Shown here piece by piece: positions 6,553 through 12,278 of a stretch of DNA of 12,278 bases; the first letter of the stretch is position 1, and every line of letters starts with the position of its first letter. The notes beneath the pieces were generated by a model. It saw only the letters and a list, made by a program, of their open reading frames with translations. It did not search any database and was not told the DNA's origin. The position numbers and the translations under genes are program-made. The DNA is from an uncultured Bacillota bacterium (GTDB lineage: Bacteria > Bacillota > Clostridia > Oscillospirales > Oscillospiraceae). Location: contig CANDCW010000073.1 of assembly GCA_947383275.1 (NCBI GenBank), forward strand, positions 1 to 12,278, written 5' to 3'.

Positions 6553-8096
6553 TGGATTTCCTCCTTTTCCTCGCGTTTTTCCACTTTGCCGATGGCCCCG
6601 GTATACTGGGGGGGGTCCTCAGAGGACCACATTGCCCGGCCCGTAATGTGGATGGGCTGCATCCTGCCGCCGAGCTGGATGGAACAGTCAAATTCTACCA
6701 TGGGCTCCTCGGGGGTCGTGCTCTGCAGCAGCTGCGCCAGCTCAGCCAGCCGGTCCAGGTCGATAAGCTCCCGCGTCCGCTTGTTGTGGTAGGGGTCCAC
6801 AGTGGTCTCCTCCACGCCGAAATACCGGGCGCCCGGCGGGGAGAGCGTAAGAATGGAGGGGGTAGAAGTGTACTCAAACAGGATCTGTTCGGACATGGAG
6901 AAGAAGAAATGGTGGATGACCCGCTCCTGCTCCAGAATATGTAGGGTGCGTTCGGTGGTTGACAAATCCTCGTACTGCATCATTTCTGCCGCAGTATTCT
7001 CCATCACCCGCTGGTCGCCCCGGGTGATGGTATCCACCGCCATCTCCCGCTGGATAATCTCGCTGTTCTCTACCAGGCACTCCAGCAGGAGGGGCTGGAA
7101 GGAGCCGCACTCACCGTTGAGAATCATGGACAGCGCCTTTTCGTGGGGGTGGGCGGGCTTGTAAACGCGGACGCTGGTCAGGGCGTCGTAGACATCGGCC
7201 AACGCGACAACCTGGGCGGAGATAGGGATGTCCTCGCCCTTCAGCCCGTCGGGGTAGCCCCTGCCGTCATAGCGCTCGTGATGCCAGCGGCAGATCTCAT
7301 AGGCATACCTGACCAGCGGCTCGTCCTGGAAAGGGACTCCCTTCATCATGTCCGCGCCCATCTGGGAGTGCTGCTTCATGATGGCAAACTCCTCGTTGGT
7401 GAACCGGCCGGGCTTGTTGAGAATTTCGCTGGGAATGCAGATCTTGCCCACGTCGTGGAGGGTGGAGGCGTTGCTGATCAGGTTGATGGTCTCCCGGTCC
7501 AGCTTATACTGGTTCGTCTTCCGGGCCAGGCTCTTCAGCAGGATCTCAGTCATGGTCTGGATGTGGAGAACGTGCAGGCCGCTCTCCTCGTTGCGGAACT
7601 CCACAATGTGGCTGAGGATAGAGATCATCAGGTTGTTGACCTTTTCCTTCTGGTAGATCTGCTCATTAACCATCCCCTGGAGACGGCGCTGCTTGGCGTA
7701 AAGCATGATGGTGTTGATGACCCGGCGGCGGACTACCATCATGTCGAAGGGGCGGCTGATGTAGTCGGTAACGCCCATGTCATAGGCCCGCTCGATAAAG
7801 GTATGGGTGCTCTCCGCCGAGATCATGATGACAGGCACGCTGTCGATCCAGTTGTACTGGTTCATAGCGGACAGAACGCCGAATCCGTCCATGTTAGGCA
7901 TGACAATGTCCAATAGGACAAGGGAAATCTCCTGCTCCTTCTGCTGGAGGATGGCCACGGCCTGAATGCCGTCCTCCGCTTCAATGATGTCGTAGGACTC
8001 TTCCAGCATGGAGCGCAGAATGGAACGGTTCATTTCCGAGTCGTCAGCTACCAGGATGGTATACCGCTGTTCTCTCTTTAGAGCCAAAGTGCTCAC
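6549..8096 (-). CDS. Response regulator with HD-GYP (c-di-GMP phosphodiesterase) domain and PAS-like tail
   Basis: 515 residues from a GTG start. The receiver domain (about 12-130) has acidic residues D18/D19, phosphoacceptor D63 (LLDIVMPNMDG) and S93; the usual Lys of the KPF motif is Arg115 (SRPF). An HD-GYP domain (about 155-350) follows, with a full set of likely metal ligands: E171, H175, H214-D215, H243, H272-H273 and D301, plus the signature HHERYDGRGYP. Hydrolysis of c-di-GMP is therefore expected. Residues ~395-510 resemble a degenerate PAS domain, an unusual position after HD-GYP. There is no DNA-binding domain, so output is enzymatic. The GTG overlaps the kinase stop (GTGA). Its Shine-Dalgarno (AGAGGAG) nearly touches the GTG but sits 8 bases from an in-frame TTG at 8085-8087, so translation may start there instead; the receiver is intact either way. 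An 8-C run near codon 495 is a possible slippage site. Confidence 0.93.
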   Translation of the reverse strand: MSTLALKREQRYTILVADDSEMNRSILRSMLEESYDIIEAEDGIQAVAILQQKEQEISLVLLDIVMPNMDGFGVLSAMNQYNWIDSVPVIMISAESTHTFIERAYDMGVTDYISRPFDMMVVRRRVINTIMLYAKQRRLQGMVNEQIYQKEKVNNLMISILSHIVEFRNEESGLHVLHIQTMTEILLKSLARKTNQYKLDRETINLISNASTLHDVGKICIPSEILNKPGRFTNEEFAIMKQHSQMGADMMKGVPFQDEPLVRYAYEICRWHHERYDGRGYPDGLKGEDIPISAQVVALADVYDALTSVRVYKPAHPHEKALSMILNGECGSFQPLLLECLVENSEIIQREMAVDTITRGDQRVMENTAAEMMQYEDLSTTERTLHILEQERVIHHFFFSMSEQILFEYTSTPSILTLSPPGARYFGVEETTVDPYHNKRTRELIDLDRLAELAQLLQSTTPEEPMVEFDCSIQLGGRMQPIHITGRAMWSSEDPPQYTGAIGKVEKREEKEEIQ

Positions 8097-10633
8097 TCCT
8101 CTTTGATTGGTTTCGTGCTGCGGGCGTGGTCACGCTCGGACATCAGTTTGGTCAGGGTGGTACACAACTGTTCGATGTTGATGGGCTTGGCCAAGTGGGC
8201 GTCCATGCCCGCCTGGGTGGTGCGGGTGATATCTTCCGCGAAGGCGTTGGCCGTTAGGGCGATGATGGGTACGGTTTTGGCGTCCGGACGACCCAGCGCC
8301 CGGATGGCCCGGGTGGACTGGCAGCCGTCCATTTCAGGCATCTGCATGTCCATCAGCACCGCATCGAAGAAGTGGGGCGGGGAAGCCTGAAACGCCTCAA
8401 AAGCTTTTCGGCCGTCCTCCGCAGGGGTGATGTTGGCGCCCCGCATTTTCAACAGCTCCGTGGCAATTTCCATATTCAGGAGATTGTCCTCGGCCAGGAG
8501 GATATTCCGGCCCTCCAGCTGAGCCGGGTTCTGAGGCGCAACCTGAGGCTCGGGGGCGGAGACCTCGCTGGCATCGAAGGGGATGGTTACAGAGAAGGTG
8601 GTCCCCTTGCCCAACACGCTGCTTACGGCAATCTGCCCGCCCATGCGGGTGACCAGGTTTTTTACAATCGGCATGCCCAGCCCGGTGCCCATAACCTCCT
8701 TGGCCCCAAAGCGTACTTCACGTTCATAGGGGTCGAAGAGCTTGGGCAGGAATTCCTCGGACATGCCTGCGCCGGTATCCTCCACAACAAAGAGGTAGTT
8801 GCTCCGTTTGCCCTCGTCTATCTGCCGCAGGGTGACGGACAGCTCGTCCCCCGGTCCGGTGAATTTCATGGCGTTGGACACCAGGTTGTTGATGATCTGA
8901 CCCAGCCGGGCGGGATCACCCTTTATCATACGGTCCTTCACATCAATGGATACGCGGAAAATTTTGCGCTGGGACTTGGCCTGGGCGTGGAAGGGGGACA
9001 GGCAGGTCTCCAGGCTGTCCACCAGGTCGAAGGGCTTGATTTCCATAGAGACATTGCCCTGCTCCAGCCGGGAGATCTCTAGAATATCGTTAATCAGGGC
9101 CAGGAGCTGCTGGCTGGCGGCGCCGATCTTGTTCAGATAGCCCTCTATCTGCGCGCGGCTGCAGCTTGACTGGAGGGCTAGGTTGGTCATGCCGATGATG
9201 ATATTCAGGGGGGTGCGCATGTCGTGGCTCATAACGGAGAAGAACTGTTTCTGGGACTTCTCGCTCTGTTCCGCGGAGGCCAAGGCGCCCTTCAGCAGGC
9301 GGACCTGCTGCTGCTGCTCCTCCTTCTCTTTTTCCACGTCCCGGAAACAGAGCACCGCCTCGTTGGGGATGCGCTCCGGGTCTGTAAGGAGGCGGACGCT
9401 GATCCAGCGCTGCTCACTGCCAAATTGACGGAGAAACTCACCGCCGAAGTCCCGGACCTGCTGGTCTACCTGCTTTTTGATGTTCTCCAGGGAGAAGCTG
9501 TTGGAAAATTCCTCTCCGGTCCAATCGTCCAGGCTGGAGGTGATAACCCGCAGCAGATCATTGTAGTCGCCGGGCTTCTCGCCCAGCTCCTGGATGGCAA
9601 AGTCGGAGCCTTTGGTTATCTCATAGATGCCGGTATTCACATTGACGCGGTATATGGCATAGTACATGTTGCCAAGTACCTGCACCGTCTCGGCGGTCCG
9701 CTGCGCCGCCCGGCTGAGCCGGCGGTCCCGCAGCCACATAAAAGCGGCTACAACCAGAAATAGGGCACAGCCCGCGCTGTACAGCAGCAGGATATTCTGC
9801 ACGCCATGAAGCAGGGTGTCGTAGGGAACGGTGAGGATGCACAGCCAGCCATTTTCCGTGTTTTGGTAGTACAGCCCCCGCTGGAGCCCCTGCATTCCGA
9901 TGATGGAGTTGTTCTTGCCGTCCAGTTCCCCCCGGTTGACCCGGTCGAACAGGTCCTTTACATAGACCTGAAGTTCATCAATATGCGCGGTAAAGGGAAT
10001 GCTGTAATACAGAAGATTGCCTGCGTGGTCGCAGATGTAATAGGCGCCTCCGGCCGGCAGGTCCTGGGTGCTGTGGTGCTTCTGGAACAGGCCGGAGGGC
10101 AGGATAACGGCGATGGCATTGCCGGTGCCGGGATCGGCGGAGGCAACCGCAATCACCGGTTCGTTGTAGACGGTGCTGAAGTAGGTGTCGGTAAAAATGA
10201 CTTCTCCCTGGCGCTCTATAGCCTGCTGATACCAGAACCGGTCCCCCACGTTCTCCTGGGAAAAGCCGTCGCTGGAAATCAGGCGGCCTTGCACTACCAC
10301 GCACACATGGGCGTGGCTAATGTCCAGCAGCCCGCCGTTTTTATTAAAGTAGTCCTCTATCCAGGCGGCGATCTCATTGATGCCGGCGCCGTCGGCGCTC
10401 AGGTCGCTGAGATAGGCCATGCCCAAGGATACCATATTTTTGTATTCATTCAGGCTGCGATCCTCGTCCTTGGAATAGCTGGTTACCAGATCCTTCCCCA
10501 TTGCTCTGGCATTATCCAGCAGCAGCTGCTGGCTGATAAATATTCCCGACGCGGTCACCACGGCCAGCAGGGCCAGAACCCAGAGGATCTGCCAGCTGCT
10601 GAGAGAGCCGCGCCCCTTGTTGTGTTGCACCAC
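8093..10633 (-). CDS. Membrane hybrid histidine kinase: dCache sensor, HisKA, HATPase, receiver
   Basis: 846 residues. One membrane span at ~13-36 and a second at ~280-301 enclose an extracytoplasmic dCache-type sensor; the DRFWYQQAI...DTYFS...PVIAVAS pattern near 130-170 is typical of that fold, which binds small ligands such as amino acids or organic acids. Then comes a PAS-like segment (~315-435) and a short Glu/Gln coiled coil. The HisKA domain has SHDMRTPLN with His470. The ATPase domain has an N box (NNLVSNAMKF near 580), DTGAGM and GTGLGMPI. The C-terminal receiver (~708-830) has D762 in LMDMQMPEMDG, T794 and K816. Kinase and receiver residues all look intact. It starts at GTG, with a second GTG codon next; GAGGTG lies just upstream, so either could be used. 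It is the first gene of the operon and overlaps the HD-GYP regulator by 4 bases. The ligand is unknown. Confidence 0.95.
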   Translation of the reverse strand: MVQHNKGRGSLSSWQILWVLALLAVVTASGIFISQQLLLDNARAMGKDLVTSYSKDEDRSLNEYKNMVSLGMAYLSDLSADGAGINEIAAWIEDYFNKNGGLLDISHAHVCVVVQGRLISSDGFSQENVGDRFWYQQAIERQGEVIFTDTYFSTVYNEPVIAVASADPGTGNAIAVILPSGLFQKHHSTQDLPAGGAYYICDHAGNLLYYSIPFTAHIDELQVYVKDLFDRVNRGELDGKNNSIIGMQGLQRGLYYQNTENGWLCILTVPYDTLLHGVQNILLLYSAGCALFLVVAAFMWLRDRRLSRAAQRTAETVQVLGNMYYAIYRVNVNTGIYEITKGSDFAIQELGEKPGDYNDLLRVITSSLDDWTGEEFSNSFSLENIKKQVDQQVRDFGGEFLRQFGSEQRWISVRLLTDPERIPNEAVLCFRDVEKEKEEQQQQVRLLKGALASAEQSEKSQKQFFSVMSHDMRTPLNIIIGMTNLALQSSCSRAQIEGYLNKIGAASQQLLALINDILEISRLEQGNVSMEIKPFDLVDSLETCLSPFHAQAKSQRKIFRVSIDVKDRMIKGDPARLGQIINNLVSNAMKFTGPGDELSVTLRQIDEGKRSNYLFVVEDTGAGMSEEFLPKLFDPYEREVRFGAKEVMGTGLGMPIVKNLVTRMGGQIAVSSVLGKGTTFSVTIPFDASEVSAPEPQVAPQNPAQLEGRNILLAEDNLLNMEIATELLKMRGANITPAEDGRKAFEAFQASPPHFFDAVLMDMQMPEMDGCQSTRAIRALGRPDAKTVPIIALTANAFAEDITRTTQAGMDAHLAKPINIEQLCTTLTKLMSERDHARSTKPIKEE

Positions 10634-10644
10634 TGTTCACCTCT

Positions 10645-10675
10645 CTTCGGCCAGGCCCTTGTCCGGCCGGCGAAG
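10645..10675 (-). other. GC-rich hairpin in the kinase leader
   Basis: CTTCG (10645-10649) pairs with CGAAG (10671-10675), and pairing continues inward as CCGG/CTGG and CC/GG with small bulges. In the transcript it lies between the predicted start near 10710 and the ribosome site, ending about where the AGAGGTG begins. No T tract follows, so it is not a terminator. It could limit ribosome access or stabilise the 5' end. Role unproven. Confidence 0.5.
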
Positions 10676-10716
10676 CTCTTCCCTGCAAAAAGGGAGCGGA
10701 TAATTATTCAAGCTAT

Positions 10717-10745
10717 AGTATACCACATGAAAACCGGGTTGTCAA
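10717..10745 (-). promoter_or_regulatory. Near-perfect SigA promoter of the signalling operon
   Basis: On the minus strand TTGACA (10745-10740) is followed after exactly 17 bases by TATACT (10722-10717), matching the consensus at 11 of 12 positions. The predicted transcript starts near 10710, giving a leader of about 75 bases before the GTG at 10633. Such a promoter suggests strong, possibly constitutive, expression of the kinase operon unless a repressor acts on it. Confidence 0.88.
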
Positions 10746-10781
10746 AGTTTAACCGCTAAGATTCCGCATCGAAAATAAACC

Positions 10782-10807
10782 TTCCCGCGCTACTTGCCAA
10801 GCGGGAA
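10782..10807. repeat. Inverted repeat TTCCCGC/GCGGGAA over the asnS -35 region
   Basis: Perfect 7-base arms at 10782-10788 and 10801-10807 are separated by 12 bases that contain the asnS -35 box. The right arm lies inside the promoter spacer. It falls upstream of the predicted transcript start, so it would act as a DNA site, such as a repressor operator, rather than an RNA hairpin. It is short enough to be coincidence. Confidence 0.4.
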
Positions 10808-10822
10808 AAAAGGCATTATAAT
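10794..10822 (+). promoter_or_regulatory. SigA promoter of asnS
   Basis: TTGCCA (10794-10799) and a perfect TATAAT (10817-10822) are 17 bases apart. The transcript should start near 10829, leaving a leader of about 68 bases. It contains a small hairpin, CCCGGC-AGC-GCCGGG (10846-10860), with no T tract after it. The leader is too short for a T-box, and no GGGTGGTACCGCG-like element is present. The kinase operon promoter lies back to back with it, the -35 boxes being about 50 bases apart. Confidence 0.88.
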
Positions 10823-10896
10823 AGGTGAGTCTGAGACAGGGTTTGCCCGGCAGCGCCGGGAGAACCAAGGATTTTGCACGATTTGGAGAGGATTAC

Positions 10897-12278
10897 ATGG
10901 AACGAACCACCATTGCCGCCATTTTTGCCGGCCAAGAGCGCCTGAGCGGACAGGCTGTTACCGTGATGGGCTGGGCCCGGACCATCCGCGATATGAAGAC
11001 GTTTGGCTTTATCGAGCTCAACGACGGCTCCTGCTTTAAAAACCTCCAGGTTGTTCTGGACGCCGGCGCCCTGGACAACTACAAGGAGATCACCGGACAG
11101 AATGTGGGTGCGGCCCTCATAGTACGGGGTGAGGTGGTGCTCACTCCCCAGGCGAAGCAGCCCCTGGAGGTGAAAGCCGCCTCTGTGGCGGTGGAGGGGC
11201 CCTCCGCCCCCGACTACCCCCTGCAAAAAAAGCGCCACGGCGTGGAGTTCCTGCGCACCATCCAGCACCTGCGGCCCCGGACCAACCTGTTCTCCGCTGC
11301 GTTTCGGGTGCGCTCTGCGGCCGCCCACGCCATCCACTGCTTCTTCCAGGACCGGGGCTTCGTCTACGTCCACACCCCCATCATCACCGGCAGCGACTGC
11401 GAGGGAGCCGGAGAGATGTTCCAGGTGACGACCCTGGACATGGAAAACCCGCCCCGGACCCAGGACGGCCAGGTGGACTGGTCCAAGGACTTTTTTGGGA
11501 AAAAGACCAGCCTGACGGTCTCCGGCCAGCTCAACGCAGAGAACTTCGCCATGGCCTTTGGAAATGTCTACACCTTCGGCCCCACTTTCCGGGCGGAGAA
11601 CTCCAACACCCAGCGCCATGCCGCCGAGTTCTGGATGATCGAGCCCGAGATGGCGTTCGCCGACCTGGCCGATTATATGGACACCGCCGAGGCCATGATT
11701 AAGCATATCATCAGCACTGTGCTGGAGCGCTGCCCGGATGAAATCGCTTTCTTCAACTCCTTTGTGGACAAGGGCCTGAAGGAGCGGCTGGAACATGTGG
11801 CCTCCTCTGACTTCGCCAGAGTGAGCTACACCGAGGCCGTGGAAATTATGAAAAAAAACAACGACAGCTTCGATTTTAAGGTGGATTGGGGCGCCGATCT
11901 GCAAACCGAGCACGAGCGCTACCTTACCGAGCAGGTGTTTAAACGGCCTGTTTTCGTTACAGACTACCCGAAAGAGATCAAGGCTTTCTATATGCGCCTT
12001 AACGACGATGGAAAGACCGTGGCCGCCGCTGACTGCCTGGTTCCAGGCATCGGGGAGATCATCGGCGGAAGCCAGCGCGAGGAGCGGCTGGAGGTTCTGG
12101 AGGGCCGCATCAGGGAGCTGGGGATGAATCCGGAGGATTATTGGTGGTACTGCGACCTGCGGCGGTACGGGTCCTGCCGCCACGCCGGCTACGGCCTGGG
12201 CTTTGAGCGCATGGTGATGTACCTCACCGGCATCAACAACATCCGCGACACCCTGCCCCACCCCCGCACCGTGGGCAA
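10897..12278 (+). CDS. asnS: Asparaginyl-tRNA synthetase (3' end cut by window edge)
   Basis: Class IIb aminoacyl-tRNA synthetase that attaches asparagine to tRNA-Asn in the cytoplasm. 460 full codons are present and the frame is still open at the right edge. The last residues read HPRTVG, and known AsnRS proteins end about four residues after this point, so only the last few codons and the stop are missing. The N-terminal OB-fold anticodon domain covers about 1-110. Motif 2 is FRAENSNTQRH (R232, E234), typical of AsnRS rather than AspRS or LysRS. Motif 3 is GLGFERMVMYLTG (433-445, with R438). The start is ATG with GGAGAGG five bases upstream. It is transcribed from its own promoter, divergently from the kinase operon. 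A standard housekeeping gene with nothing odd in its catalytic motifs. Confidence 0.97.
   Translation, partial: MERTTIAAIFAGQERLSGQAVTVMGWARTIRDMKTFGFIELNDGSCFKNLQVVLDAGALDNYKEITGQNVGAALIVRGEVVLTPQAKQPLEVKAASVAVEGPSAPDYPLQKKRHGVEFLRTIQHLRPRTNLFSAAFRVRSAAAHAIHCFFQDRGFVYVHTPIITGSDCEGAGEMFQVTTLDMENPPRTQDGQVDWSKDFFGKKTSLTVSGQLNAENFAMAFGNVYTFGPTFRAENSNTQRHAAEFWMIEPEMAFADLADYMDTAEAMIKHIISTVLERCPDEIAFFNSFVDKGLKERLEHVASSDFARVSYTEAVEIMKKNNDSFDFKVDWGADLQTEHERYLTEQVFKRPVFVTDYPKEIKAFYMRLNDDGKTVAAADCLVPGIGEIIGGSQREERLEVLEGRIRELGMNPEDYWWYCDLRRYGSCRHAGYGLGFERMVMYLTGINNIRDTLPHPRTVG

Noticed and set aside
10829..10896. T-box riboswitch ahead of asnS
   Set aside because: The leader is only ~68 bases, has one 6-bp hairpin without a T tract, and lacks the conserved T-box sequence.
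11851..11858. Eight-A run in asnS as a programmed frameshift site
   Set aside because: It encodes ordinary Lys-Lys-Asn in an essential gene whose frame continues intact through motif 3; there is no sign of a functional alternative frame.
10816..12261. Long minus-strand frame (481 codons) antisense to asnS
   Set aside because: A shadow of asnS caused by GC-rich third positions; no family motifs, while asnS has class II motifs 2 and 3.

Overview
The window looks like chromosomal DNA of a moderately high-GC Firmicute, most likely a gut-type clostridium of the Oscillospiraceae/Flavonifractor kind. The reasons are strong AGGAGG ribosome sites, SigA-type promoters, GC-rich third codon positions, a dCache hybrid kinase paired with an HD-GYP regulator, and an MMPL transporter paired with a secreted coiled-coil protein. 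This placement is inferred from style; no marker gene fixes the species.

Layout: (1) 1-504 holds no convincing gene. It contains a strong intrinsic terminator (206-249) flanked by two pairs of a GGTAGAC direct repeat, then a good promoter (411-439). (2) 505-5419, plus strand, is a two-gene operon: a 920-residue secreted coiled-coil protein carrying a nine-unit QAQPEA repeat, and a 711-residue MMPL/RND-type membrane transporter. It ends at a hairpin terminator (5428-5463) that may also serve the convergent TetR-family regulator gene (5469-6026, minus). (3) 6199-10633, minus strand, is a tight three-gene signalling operon read in the order hybrid histidine kinase, HD-GYP response regulator, Hpt phosphotransfer protein. 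Both junctions are 4-base overlaps. It starts at a near-perfect SigA promoter (10717-10745) and ends at a hairpin-plus-T-tract terminator (6138-6173). (4) 10897 to the right edge, plus strand, is asnS (asparaginyl-tRNA synthetase), driven by its own promoter (10794-10822) and cut by the window edge just before its stop codon.

Working together: the kinase appears able to sense an extracellular ligand through a dCache domain and pass phosphate His470 -> Asp762 (own receiver) -> His60 (Hpt) -> Asp63 (HD-GYP regulator), so that the signal would control c-di-GMP breakdown. No diguanylate cyclase lies in the window. The secreted protein and MMPL transporter probably act together at the cell envelope, with the neighbouring TetR protein a plausible regulator; the substrate cannot be read from sequence. 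asnS is a housekeeping neighbour. I see no CRISPR, tRNA, rRNA, IS element or defence cassette. The least ordinary items are the minisatellite in the secreted protein, the self-contained phosphorelay with a PAS-like tail on its HD-GYP output protein, an 8-C tract near the end of that regulator gene, and the GGTAGAC repeat cluster.
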